This document shows, one piece after another, positions 39,262 through 52,600 of a stretch of DNA of 64,000 nucleotides (position 1 is the stretch's first letter; each line of letters begins with the position of its first letter). A program made the translations under genes and the position numbers. The notes under the pieces are model-generated. The model did not search any database and was not told where the DNA came from. It worked only from the letters and a program-made list of their open reading frames with translations. The DNA is from Auanema rhodensis (lineage: Eukaryota; Nematoda; Chromadorea; Rhabditida; Rhabditidae): positions 7,378,001 through 7,442,000 of the forward strand of contig OZ059899.1 of NCBI GenBank assembly GCA_964057225.1. The letters run 5' to 3'.

Positions 39262-42200
39262 AATGAGATGGTAAAAAATGAATATATATAGTATATATGA
39301 AAGATAAAAATAAGAAACAAAAAAATATATATATAACAAATAGATGTTTAAAGCTTTGAATTTTTGAAAAATCAGAGAATTCTTTGATTGTTGATTTGTA
39401 AAAAGATTTTTCTTATTCTAATACTTAAAAAGTAAATGATACAATTAAGATGAAACAGATACCTAACGTTTCTAAGAAAACAACAATAGTTTAAGGTCTA
39501 AAAGGTAAACTAAAGGAGAAACAACCGTTTTTTTATTTGAATTGCTCAAATGGTTGTAATATCGTATTTGTTGGCCACGTGAATACTATGCATTGTCAAA
39601 TTTTCACATAGGTAAGAAAAATAACAAAGAGAATAGGCAAAACCCCATACTTAATAGTGTGCCTTAAAGGGTAGATAACGAAAAACATCAGAAATGGAAG
39701 AAGAAGGGTTACTTGGCAAAAAGCCACAAAAAACTGCAAGCAAAGATGCAAAGAAAAACAAATAGAAGAAAATAACTGATTGAACTGAGAGTTAATCAGG
39801 AGCACGCGGTCAGCTGAAACGATTGTCGTAAACACCTGGAAATCTTTTAGAGTGGCTTTCATTTCAAACTTTCAAATTAAATTATGTAGTAAAAGTTTGA
39901 TAAAGAGGTAAAAACTAAATATTAAGATGTGAAATTGAAAAGAATATGATGTATGAGATCTAAACAGTATTAAAACGTGATGTAACGAGGGCTTGGAGAG
40001 AGAAAACAGGAAGCACATACATAAGTGATAGAAAGAGAGCGGAAGGTAGAGGAGAAGGTAAGGCTGATATAAGATGTCGAATCTTAGATGATCTTTGGAT
40101 TTTGTCTTGAAAGAATCTTGCCAAGAAAAATGAACGACATATGAATAGTAACTAGCAAGAAAAGTTTTATAGAAAGAATTAAAGAACGAAAAAAGGAAAA
40201 CTGGAAATGGATCATAAAGGGTAAAAATGAAAATACAAAGTAAAAGAAGTTTAAAAAGAAAAGGAAATAAGGTTAAAGGAAAGCTTACAGAATTTGTAAA
40301 GAAAATAAAAAGCTATGTTGAAAAAACGGATAATATAGAATTTTCTTAGAAGGATGTTTGAAAATTGCGAAGATGTATCAGAAAATATGCTTTCAGGGTT
40401 CACGCACGTGGTCATGCTCTTTGTCTTCTTTCCTCATCGGAGTATAGTCCCATGGGTGGGAGAACGAAAAGGGGGAGGAGGAGAAGCTCTAAAGGCGAGG
40501 TTGAAGGACGTAGGCCAGAAAACGATTTGGAGATATATGGAGGCGGAGCAAACTGTGGTCTAGAAAAGATAGAACTTTGACACAAAGGGATTGAAAAAGC
40601 AAAGAATCAGTTTAGATAGTGTGAGAGAGATAGATGAAGAGAAAGAATAGGAAAAGATATGAGAGAATACGTTACTAGTTGAGTAAAGAAGTATACATAG
40701 GTACATCTGATTAGGATTCAAAGATTGAAAGGCAAAAGCAAATCGTTATGAAGTTCAATGGAAGCAACATAAACATAGGAAAGAAGGAAAAATAAAGAGA
40801 AAGGGAGAGAGTAGCCTGTTTACGCATAAGATCGATGAGCAAAAAAGCTCATGAAATATTCTTAGGCATCTAAAAGTCAGGGAAATAAACGATGTGATAG
40901 TGTGAAGAAAAAAAGAAGGATGTTGGATAAATATGAAAAAATAGAAGAAAATGAAACAAACTGATCAACAATAACGATGAAGAGCAGGAAAAGTAGTCAA
41001 CGATCTTCAGTGGGATATCAACATCTTCTGGCTCGTTCTTTTTGTGATGCTAATATATGTCTATGTTATTGTCTATATGTGAACCAATGAATTATTAGAA
41101 ACATATGTTGATAATATGTTAAAATGAAGATAAATATCACAAATTATATTAATTAAATGAACTTTATATATATATATATATATATATAACAACATGATTA
41201 GTATTAATATGAATAATCGGATATCCTGTGAATTATTCAAAATGTTTCCGGTCTATAGTTCATTGAAAAAGAAATTGGTAACAGAAACTGCCAAAGTGCA
41301 GACAATTGTGAGAACAGATATTCGATGTGAACTTCTACGAATCCGCGTGAAAGTTCAGACCAAAATTTTTAGATTTTTTCGATGACTACATCACAAAATG
41401 ATCTAGTTCCAGTGTAAAACTAGTGAAAAATATATGTTAATAAGTGAAAATTGTAAGGTTTGAAATGAAAAGAAAGAAAATTTTCATTTTTGATCAAAAA
41501 ACACCAAAATTAGAATTTATTTGAGTCAGATTGATTGTATGCATCAAATTCATTTGTTAATTTTAAAAAATTCTGAGAAGTAAATTGGTTTGGAACACGA
41601 AATTGTATGAAGATAGTTAATGATTAGACCGGAAGAAACAGCAATTTGAAAACTGAAATTGTTGATCTCTTTCTCTCCTTCTCTGTACCATTTCCAGATT
41701 TTTTTTTCTCACTCTCTCTCTCTCTCTATTAATACTTTAAGTTTTCTCTAGTTTCTTGACTCTCCCTCTCTCTTTTATTCGCATCTTTTCTTGATTTAAC
41801 TTGCCTTCCTCTTCATCCTCGAACTCCTTACATTCAAAGCGTAGCCTCCAGTTCTCAGGAACAGACACCTTCAACAACTGTTGAGTATATTGAAATATCA
41901 TGGTATTTTAAGAGATAACAGATAAGTATAGGTGAATAGAGGGAAAAAATAGCCAACGGCAATGCTCTTCGACAAAGCATTTTTTCACTGCCGTCCATCC
42001 TGTCTTCTGAACCTGTTCATTCGGCCATTGCTAGAACAGCCAACCTGCATATTGCGGCAAACGTGTGGAATCTGATAGCCAAAAGAAACTTGATGAAGCT
42101 GTTAGCTGTAAATATGCTCAACATGTTTAAGAAGGAAATAAAAGACTACAGCTAGTCTATTTGGTTTAAAAAATAATAATTTTCAGCCGAAAATAATTTT

Positions 42201-43190
42201 TTTTCTTATATTATATATTTATCTTTCTCTTAACATATGAATAATTTTTTTAATCAATAGAAATAGTTTGATTTTTTTAAGAAATCTAACATCAAATGCA
42301 CTTATACCATGTAAAAATAAAGATCAAAAGAATGTCATATCAGTGTAAAACATAATTTTAAAAATATACTATATCGTACATTCTGCTCTGAATCATTGAC
42401 TAGAATGAAAAAAAAAGTTCAAATGAACTGAAAAGATAAAATTGAAATAGAAATATTATCTTTTTAAGGTAATCAAAATATATGTCAATCGTTAAAATTA
42501 AGAAAAACAAAACAATTTCTTTCATTTTAATTTATTTTTATTTTTGTTACATAGTTGATATTCTTTGGCTATCAATCTATGCAATTTAATTTTTATTACC
42601 AGATTGACGTCATCTTCTGTTAATCGTTAAGAACAACTGATTCAAAACTTTTTTAATTCTTTTTTGAAAAAAATTAAATTTTATACAAATACATATATAT
42701 GTAAATGTATTAGTTTATAAAAAAATTTATTTATAAAGTTCATGAAGGATCAAATATTTTCAATATATTGATGGAAAAATGAGGAGACAAGATGGAAATT
42801 GTAGTGCTAGACAGGAGGGAAACGCAGAGGGTCAGATGAAGAACTTAGAGATACCTGTTAAGCTATTAAAGGCACTTAGTAGATTAACTTTGCTATTTGA
42901 ATGTTACAAACGAATAACGAAAGCTGATCAAAAACTAAAAATTTTAAAAAAAGAAACAAAGAAATGATGTATGAATTTTAAAAAAAAGTATAAATTATTA
43001 TAAAATAATGATGATACATTAATCCAGATGTTTTATTTTATATAAATGATCTCAAAAAAAAGGATTGAAAATTGATTACGATCAAAAGAAGTATCAGTAA
43101 AACATAAGAAGTTAAGATGATACATATACTTGCACATATGTAATTTTAAAATTTAATAAAAATAAATATATTTAAATGAATATATTATGA

Positions 43191-43239
43191 TCTGTTGGTA
43201 TTTAAAAATATTTTATTAAAATTTTTAAATACCAACAGA
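43191..43239. repeat. Perfect 19-bp inverted repeat (hairpin)
   Basis: Arms TCTGTTGGTATTTAAAAAT (43191-43209) and ATTTTTAAATACCAACAGA (43221-43239) are perfectly complementary, with an 11-base AT loop. It is intergenic and could be a foldback remnant or form a small stem-loop RNA. Confidence 0.9.
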
Positions 43240-46200
43240 ACATTGAGCCAAAAAGCGTGATTTTTTCGGTTTTTTCTTGTATTCTGCAGAACAGAAAAAA
43301 TGTTTTTAAATTAAATTTTGGAATTGTAAATGAATATTAATAAACAAGAGAAATATGAAGTATATATACATACATATATAAGTTTGGAGAATTTTAACAA
43401 AAAGAAAAAGAATGAATGAGTTATAAGATATATTATGTTAAAAAAAAGGTCATATGAAGTATGGATATGTGTATAAAAAAAGCCATCGAGATAGAAAGAG
43501 AAAAAAGCCAAAAATAGACAATGGAAGAATGAAGGAAACACACAACATTCAGATCAAAAGCATATAACCAGAGTTTTGTTCATTTGCTGTTTAACTTCAG
43601 TAATATAAAGCACTTCTGAAACTTAAAAACTATCCGTAATTTTAAATCTACTGAATATATTATCAAAATTGCAAAACAAAAGTGGAAAATATCAATATTT
43701 TAGCTGAAAACATGTAAAGAATGAAGTTCAGAGTTGAAAAACTTAAATTGAAGTTCTCGAATTGTCTCCAGATGATACAGCGAAATTTGACAAACACAAA
43801 ATGTCCTTATATCATTCAATCATATTGATATGACAAACGGATTAGGATAGAATTAGCATCAACTATTCGGTATGAGAAATGAAGACGTATGAAGTTATAC
43901 TTTGAAAATAAAAAAAGTGGAAGAATGAAAGATAGCAAAAGCTTCATATCATAATCATTTAATTTTTTATTCTTAACTATTATATATTATACTATTGAAT
44001 TAAATAAAAATTAAAAATAAGAATAAGTTTACTTGAAATTTGGTATATAATATCTTTCATTTCAGATAAATCTTTCGATTATTCATATGAGTATATGAAT
44101 AATTAAGGTAATTTAATCTTCTATTTCACCTAAAAATATATGAAAATAATATATAACAATATTAATTATGTTATTTACATATACATACGTAATAAATATT
44201 ACTAAATTTTTTATATTTTTATTATTTAAAATAAAAGGTCATAACTTGATATTATACGTATGTATATCTATATAAATTATATTATTATAGAAAACAATAC
44301 GTAAAATTTGAAATTTAATATAACTAATTCACGTGTTCACGTGACTGATGCTAAAATAAATTTTTTTATTTTCAATAATTGATATATTTAGAGCGGTTGT
44401 GAATCCCTTTTTGATCGTCCAATACTAAATTAAATGTCTTTTTTTGAACTAATGTTTTCAGTTATATATATATATATAAATTAATTTAGACAATTTTAAA
44501 TTATAAAAAATTAATTATAATAAGACAATGAAATATTCTTTTTCTTCACTATGTTCTGTTTGTTCCTTTTGACTTTTATATCTATTGGTTGGCTCAGATA
44601 AAGTTACAACGACCTTTTCACTTCATCTGGCTTCAATTAGATAAACTATTCCTCAAAACTTTCACTTTTTTTTCGAAAATTCAAAACAGATTTCCGGTTA
44701 AATGTGTGATTTTCACATTCAATAAAATTAAAGAAAGATTTCGGAATAGTGGTTTGTAGTTTTTGTTTAAACGTATAATAAGTACCATAAGATACAATGA
44801 TCTCCGAAAAATAAAATAATGCATAATGTGCGGATTATTCGGCTATGTTATAAGAAAAAAAAATTTTTTTAAACGAAATTCATATTCACATGGAGGGATA
44901 ATAGAAGTAACATTAAAAAGAAAAGAGGATAAGCTGAAGAACTTAGAACGGAATGAAAAGAAAATGAAGAAAAAGCAGGAACAGGATCAGGGTCATAGCA
45001 AAAACAAATGTAATCACCCAAACATCTTGTCACATTTTACGTGAACAAGTAAGCCGGCTCTGCAATATGCATTCAGAACTTCGATCTTCAAACTTTTTTT
45101 TAATGATTTGATATCAAGATTATCTAGCTTTGTGAACCACCTTCAACTCAATGATTGATTAAATGAGAAAAATCTTTTAAATTCTTTCGCTTTCAGCAAA
45201 ATTTAAGCAAAAGATAATAAAAAAATATTCGAGAGATTTCAAGAAAACGAAATATGAATGCATGTACTTGTCCAAAGATGTTGACGATGGATATGCAAGA
45301 AATGCTAAGCAACAGTAGTTGCAGTTGTAATATCTGAAAATTGAATTTAATTAATAAAAGTTTTTAAGGTTATATCGTTATAAGCTATTTAATAATAATT
45401 AAATGAATAAGAATATATATATATATATATACAAAAATTAAAAGAACAGTGAGATAAACTAACAAAATGATAAAGAAAAAAAGCTGGACAGCATGAGATA
45501 GCCAAGAAATAAACAGCCGAACAACAAAAAAAAAGAAAAAAGAAAACAACAAATGAGAAAGTAAAATTTTTCTATTTTTTAGTTGTTGAAATTGTTTTGT
45601 ATACGTATATATAGCAAACAGTCAGTATCGTTTAAAACTTTATGAAGTTGAAGATTATTCTGATGAAAACGAATGTTTGAAAAGAAAAATGAAGAAAACA
45701 ACGAATTCATACATGTATGAATTCATAGATGTGGATGGTAATATCCACCTTTTCTATGTTTTATTATTTTTTTTCTTTTAGGTGAAAGAAATATTTAAAA
45801 AAAATCAGAAAATAAGATATAATTCTATAGCATTGTTGAAACATATAGTGCAATAATAGTCATCTTCTCTACGTTCATCACTGTAATATTAAAAAAAAAT
45901 CTTTTTGATATATAATGAAATTCAAAAAAAATTGAATTGAAATCTGAGATAAGAAGATGACTGAAATGAATCCAAACGAGAAAAATGAAGAAAAAGAGAG
46001 TGGCAGGCGACGACATTAAAACAGCATGACAAATGCTTGTCGGGATCAGCTTATTCTTGTCAGAACTAACTTGCCGGCACTCTGTCTGTCAAAGGTTCCT
46101 TGTCAGATTCTCTTATTGGAATAAGAAAATAAATCCGGAAGCTTAGCCTAAACCTCAAAGTTCTCATTGACCTTGAAAGTAAAATTAATAAAGAAATGCA

Positions 46201-47997
46201 AGGTGTAACAGGGAACAAACGTGCATATGAGAGCTCTTTGACAGAAAAATCCACAAAACTAGTTTCATAAGAAGAAATTTAGTGAGATCAGATATACATG
46301 TATATATGAATAGTACGATAAGTCAAATTCTAACTTCTGAATTGTAGCTGGTCATCATAATTCTACTAGAAAGTAAAGTATAAATGATAAACGACACTTC
46401 TTCCGAATAGTCAGCTGCTGTTTCATTGCCTTCGTACTAGCTTCATCTTATTATGTTAGTGTTTTTACTCTCAAATAGATAGTTAACAAAGAAAAATATA
46501 TGTTTTCTTATAATTTTACATGATAATAGATACAAGATAACCATACCTATATAATTAAATTTTTTAATTTATTCGAGTTTGTTTGAATTTTAACAATAAA
46601 AAAAACTCATTTTAATATGAAAGAAAATAGAGTCATGAGAGCCAAATGTAATTAAATGAAATGACGCAAATTATTTAAAATTCAACTGAATCATTCAACA
46701 GTTTGTCCGATTGATGAAGATATTTGAATAAGTGTAGACATGTTGCTTAGCAAATCTGTGGTTCAAATCATCTTCATATATGAATCGTGCTCATATATTA
46801 TCGACAAAAAATTGAATTGACGAATGAAATGAGATCTATTCATCAGGATAATATCTGTATGTTTCATGTACCTGTGCAATATATTTCTTTTTTTTTGGTT
46901 ATTCTTAAATTTTTCTCTTCTTCTTAGAATGTTTTCGATTGATTTATGCTCATTCAATGTGCTACAGTATACAAAACGAAACATTGAAAAATGATCTAAA
47001 GCATCTTTTTAGAAATTCAAGATATTTTCTTATTTAAAAACAATATACAAAAAAAACATTTATTCCAAATAAACTTATTATTTTGTCAAAATCTAAAATT
47101 AAACGAAATGTTAAAATCTCAAAATTTCGAGTTTATAACTGTTTAGTTAAGATTTTCAATAAAGTACTATTCTTCTATGTATTTGTAAATTTTTTGATTT
47201 TATCACCAAGCTTGATGAGATTATTAATTTTTAACACTGAAGCTGATAACTAGTTTGTTCGAAATATTAGAAAGCTTTTCAAAAGTTTTTCCGTGCTCGA
47301 CCAACTGACAGGCAAACGAACAAATAAAAATAATATAAAGAGAGATAGAAATAGATTTAATTTTTCAAATCTTTACAAAATTTTTTTCCGTTTTTTGAAA
47401 ACTAAGTAACAACAAGAGCTTTAGAGAATAATGCTTATACTAGAACATTGAAGCAGGTGAATTATCTTAAAATCTTCGTACATTCACCCAAAACACAGCT
47501 TTACTATCATTATAGCTTTCAAGTTTGAAACTACATCTAGTCTAATAGTCTTTTTTATATTTGTCTTCAAGCTTCATTCTCTTTAAGAATTCAAGATACT
47601 TTTGTGTGAAATGCTTATATATCTTTCATAATCTCTCATGCAATTATTTGCAGATTTTTCAAATTCTATGCCTGAAGCGATAATAATATTATGATGATAT
47701 TATCACTTGAAATTTTTGAAGGCACTTGGATTATCTAGTACTGCTGAAGAAGTAATCTAATAAATTTTGAAAATGGTACTTCAGAAAAAATTTCGGAATT
47801 CCAATTTGAAAAGAAAAAAAAAGATTTTCTACCATTGCAATGGATATTAGTTTTGAAATTTTATAATATATGTATACCATAAAACTACAAACATAGAAAA
47901 AAAATTTATCGACATCCAAAAAACCTCAAAACTATTTTCATGTAACTGTACAAAGAAAATGTGACAAAGAATATACTATAAACAGGAATTTCCTCAT

Positions 47998-49176
47998 TTA
48001 CAAGAACATTGGGTTGTATCCATAATCATATCCATATCCATGCTCATTTCTGTGTGAAGGGCGGTAATGTTCATGTCCTTCTGAAGCATAATAGCCATGT
48101 GGGTAGTGTGTATGAGCATCATGATGATGAACAGCTGGTGTGTAATGAGAACCATATTCATTTCCATATCCATTGTATCCGTGATCGTAGTGTCCATCAT
48201 CGTAATTACCTATATGGTTTATAGTTAAAAACTTATCTTATTATATAATATTCTAATGCTCAATTAAACATATTTCTTACAAACATGTAATATGAATGGT
48301 TAATTAAAATCATTCTGAAGTATGAATAACAGAGAATGGTTGTAAACAGGTTTGTGAACTTTCAAACTTTTTTTGAATGAAACTAGTATCTTATACACTC
48401 ACCATAACCACGATTATAATCGTTGTACTTGTGTCCTTCAGCAGCGTCGTTGTCGTGGAATGATTTGTGATCAGCTCCATAATTCTTTTCAGCTTTGTCT
48501 ATATTTTAAATGTAATGTTAGTGGATCAGATTCAATATACCGTATCCTTCATATCCATTAGCATGATAATCTCCATCTTGGTGTTTCTTAGCTCCTTCAG
48601 CGTGCTCATCAGCTCCATATTTACTAGCGTGCTTCTCATCGGATTGGAATTGTTCCATGTGGTATTGAGGTTGGACATACTTATAGTCGAAGAATCCGAA
48701 TGTTTTGCTTTTGACGTCTGAAATCAAAGAAAACTATGTAGTTTTATATTATCGATGAATGCTTTTTACCTTTTCCGTAATCTGTCTTGGCTGATGAATA
48801 TTGAGTACCAGCTCCTTCTTGATGTCCAGCTGCTTCATGAGCAACACCAGCAGCAGCTTTAGCAGCATCCATATGATCCGATGATTTTTCATTGCCATAA
48901 TAACTATAAATCCACTTAGAAAAAAACATGGGATAGTGAAGCGTACTCAGTTTGTCCATGTTTTTGATCTCCATGAGCAGCATCGTGGTATGAGGCAGCA
49001 TGATGAGCAGCATCATTTCCATAATCAGAATTTCCTTTGGAACTACCGTATCTGAGAAATAAAACGTTATAGTCAAACAAATCCAACAAATCTTACGATG
49101 CATGTCCAAGAGGAACAGCTACAGCACTGCCAAGGACAAGAAGAGTGACAACAGATGATCGAAGAAACTTAGTCAT
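47998..49176 (-). CDS. Secreted His/Tyr/Gly-rich repetitive protein
   Basis: The start MTKFLRSSVVTLLVLGSAVA, continuing VPLGHAS, is a clear signal peptide. The mature chain is built of low-complexity His-, Gly-, Tyr-, Asp- and Ala-rich stretches: YGSSKGNSDYGNDAAHHAAS, DHMDAAKAAAGVAHEAAGHQ, SDEKHASKYGADEHAEGAKK, YGADHKSFHDNDAAEGHKYN, and a final region of GYG/YGN repeats with many histidines (YTPAVHHHDAHTHYPHGYY) ending YGYNPMFL. There are no cysteines and no catalytic motif. The composition suits an extracellular structural or metal-binding protein such as a cuticle or eggshell component, but no named family is recognised. Exons are separated by short introns. Confidence 0.75.
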
Positions 49177-49674
49177 TCTTATGAAAGGTTTTCCTGGTTT
49201 ACGATTAAACCAATAAGAAAACTGTATGTTTAGATGCAGTGGCTTTCGTCTTATATACTCTGGAGAAACAAGGACGGCCCACTTTTTTTCATATCTTCGA
49301 CATTGTATCAAGTCTTATCCGACTTCTTCATAGTAAATGAGGTAGCCGATTGTAAGTGCTATTCATACAAAACACATTCCAAGCATACACACCAGTGTTT
49401 TTTCAATATTCGAAATACACATCTTGTCCCATTAGAAAAGCCGAGGAAATACATGAAATATCAGGTGTATGTGAATAAGTTCACGGTCCTTTCCCATCAA
49501 AGCAATGACTACATGTTTATTAGTCTAACACAACGTAGCATTACAAACCTTGCCATTATTTCAAAAACAATAAAATGATACAAGATTTAAGTTTTATTTT
49601 CTATACACAAGCATACAAATTAGTTAATTAAACATAATGAGTACATTCAATTCTAGAAAGTTGTTGTTTATATT
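49177..49674. other. Interval between SMC4 and the His/Tyr/Gly-rich protein gene
   Basis: About 500 bp. It holds the promoter of the secreted protein and the 3' end of SMC4. The open frame at 49234-49578 has no homology I can see. Confidence 0.4.
49250..49257 (-). promoter_or_regulatory. TATA box candidate
   Basis: TATATAAG about 75 bp upstream of the ATG of the His/Tyr/Gly-rich secreted protein, with a CCAAT-type motif (plus-strand CCAATAAG near 49210) closer in. A TATA motif would fit a strongly and stage-specifically expressed structural gene. Confidence 0.4.
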
Positions 49675-52600
49675 TCAGTTTTTACCGGGAACTTCTTCCT
49701 TTTCATTTGATTCATCATTACTCACTTTGGAATTATTCAAATTGACTTTGCTATGAAGAACTGCAAGAGTACTTCGATATTTTTTCGCATGATCCATGAT
49801 TTGATGAGGATCAATAACAACATTCTTTGTACAATCGTTGGTCTGAAATTAATTTCTTTTAATAAAGAATACATGGAATATTAACGTTTACCTTATATAT
49901 GCCTACTAGTCGATCTCCCAATTCAAACATGTTGTTACGTAAACTGATAATAATGAATTGAGCATTTTTAGTTCGGTCTTTAACATAATGCCCAATAATG
50001 GAAACATTACGGAAATCTAGGGCAGCGTCAATCTCATCCATAACATATAACGGTGTTGGTCTAAATAAACATATCAATATTGTATATCTGTAAATTCAAA
50101 CCTATAGTGATGAAGAGCAAAAACAAGAGCTAAAGAGGAGAGAGTTTTCTCACCTCCTGACAAGTTTTCAATATTTTTCCACGACTTTTTGGGAGGACGA
50201 ACCCTGCATAGAAATTAAAATAAGTATGGCACACACTGAAGACTTACATAAACTGAATTCCCTCAGAAAATGGGTCCATCGAATCTTTCAGATCAAGAGC
50301 AGCGTCTCCTCCCAAAGTAATCATTTGATACATTTCCTTCAAAGCCAATCCAATACGTTCAAAACCTTCCTAAAATATTATTATGATATTAAAAGAAAAC
50401 TCATTTTTACCATAAATTCTCCCATCCGTTGTTTTTTGAGATTTTCTAAAAAGGTGCCATGACTATTGTAGTTCTTCTTAATATTATCCAAAACATCCAT
50501 TTCATTCTCATATAAGCGCAACTGGAAATTATAAGAAATGCATCTAACGATGGTTAAAGTCTCACTTTGTTGGAATATTCCTTAAGAATATTCATGTTGA
50601 TATTTTGCTTTGAATCGGCTATTCGCTGTTCTAACTTATCAAGCTGGAAAGCGAGATTTTCCCTATAAATATATAGTTACAATTGAAATTCAAAGAAAAT
50701 ACAAACTTATTAATATCTTGAAGTTGTTCTGGTGTCAGTTCAGGTAGGAAATCAGCATCTTCAGAAGTATCATCTTGATCATCATTCTATAAAAGATGAA
50801 TAAACAAACCGAAAGCATTAATTTATACCGAAGAATTATCTCCTTCCTCATTTTCTGCTTCAGCTTCTTTTTCTTTCTCTTTCTCTTTCTGTCGAAGAAT
50901 CTCTTCGCCTTCCATTTCAAGAGACTCGTCCAAGAAATGATCTTTCGCCATTGTTCTTATTTTCTTAGGCACAATATCATATTGCTTCATATCATGCAGT
51001 TTTAATCCAGAAATCTGATATTAAATGACTATTATAACAGTATCTCACACAATACTTACTTCTTTCTTAACACCTTTAATAGCGTTTTCTAATCCTGCTA
51101 CTTCATTTTCCAAGTTTTCTATTTTCTCCTTGAAATCAATCAGAGATTTTTGATAGGAAGCTTCTTCTTCATGCATATGAGAATATGACGAACGTAGTTC
51201 CTTGATTTTTTCTTCCATTTCTTTGAGCTGAGTCTAAAATCAAAAATCATTATATATATCCGCTTCAAGAAATGATACAGATAAATTGTCTTTTTCTTCT
51301 TTATTAGTGTCCATTTCTTTCTTATATTCCTCTTCAGTTTCTGTGAGTTCCTCTTGCCATTTTGTTTTTTTAGCAAGATCGTCTAAGAGAGTATTCAATT
51401 TCTTTTCAGCCTAAAATATATAACTAGAAAATTACAAGAAAAACGTTGGAACCTACCTTTTTCCTATCAAATTCAACGCTATTAATTTTACTTTTAGCTT
51501 TGGCAATTTCTTGTTGAGTTAGACTCAATTTTTTCTTAGCCTCTTCAGCTTTGTCTTGATAACGCTTGAAAGTAGTAATATTTTACATTGAAATAAAACT
51601 CAAACTAACTCCACATAACTCTTTCCATACAAGTTCTAACTTCTCAGTTATCTGAGTCAAATCAGCCTTAATCTCTTTCTGTTCTTCAACAGCTTTTTTC
51701 TTTTCTGATATAATAATTTTTGTGTTCATTAGATAGTGTTAATATATTTACCTTCTGTGAGAGAATCAACAGTTTCTCGTTTGGAAGTTATTAGCTCTTC
51801 ATCTATTTTTCGACTTGAAGCTTGTTCCTCCTATAACAAATACAAAAAACGTGATTTTCTCTCATATTTTTAACCTGGAAAGATAGCTGTTTTTCTAAAT
51901 TTAAAATTTTATCCTTCATAATAGGGCATTCATTCTTGAGAACTCTAACACGCTCGGTTAATTTATTCAATGCGCTGGTAGAATGGAAGATATTTTGATC
52001 GAACTAAAAATAGCGAATTATGAACAAATTTGGAAATATATTAATTTACCTGTCTTGATTCGTCATTCAAAGTCTGAATACGAGCACTCTTTTCTTCGAT
52101 TTCTCGACTCATAGCGGTAAGCCTATCGCGAATCTTCTTCTCATCATCCAAATTCTTAACCTGATTACCCATTAGTCCACTAAAATACGAAAAGATTACA
52201 ACACTTTTTCAAAAAAGAACGTACCGTTTTGGCTTTCCTCCTCCTGTTATAGCTCCAGTATGTTCCATAACAGATCCATTCAACGTCACAAAACGATATT
52301 TATCTTAAGAAGATACTCATTATGTTAATATTCAATTGAAATATAAACTTCTATTTCCCTTTGAAGATTGTTCTTGTGCTATTTTCTTAGCTTCTGCTAG
52401 GTCTTTCACCACTAGAGTATCACGAATCTTAAAATAGTGATATATAAGAACACTTGATAGCAGCTCTTACGGCACTGTAGAAAACTTTTCTCATAGCTGG
52501 TTGAGGAATAGTGATCAAATCGAACATACGTGGAGCAGGGCTGAAAGATTTGAGTTTCAACATGCTATAACGTTTATTACTTACAAGTTACTAGCTGGTC

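Larger units (their letters stand above)
38563..47997. other. 9.4-kb gene-poor region
   Basis: No gene I can support on either strand. Most is strongly AT-rich. Less AT-rich islands lie at about 39540-39850, 40380-40570, 41640-42120, 42780-42900 and 46020-46260. They contain open frames of 60-90 codons without recognisable motifs. It may hold distal regulatory DNA, a gene with very long introns, or decayed repeats. Short AT repeats occur at about 41166-41188 and 45413-45432. Confidence 0.4.

Noticed and set aside
39596..39862. 88-codon hydrophobic minus-strand ORF (MKATLKDFQVFTTIVSADRV...)
   Set aside because: No recognisable family, no neighbouring exons, and codon choice is not like the confident genes. 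Kept only as part of the gene-poor region.
40354..40580. Two overlapping plus-strand ORFs in a G-rich patch
   Set aside because: Both frames open because of composition, with no motif and no splice context.
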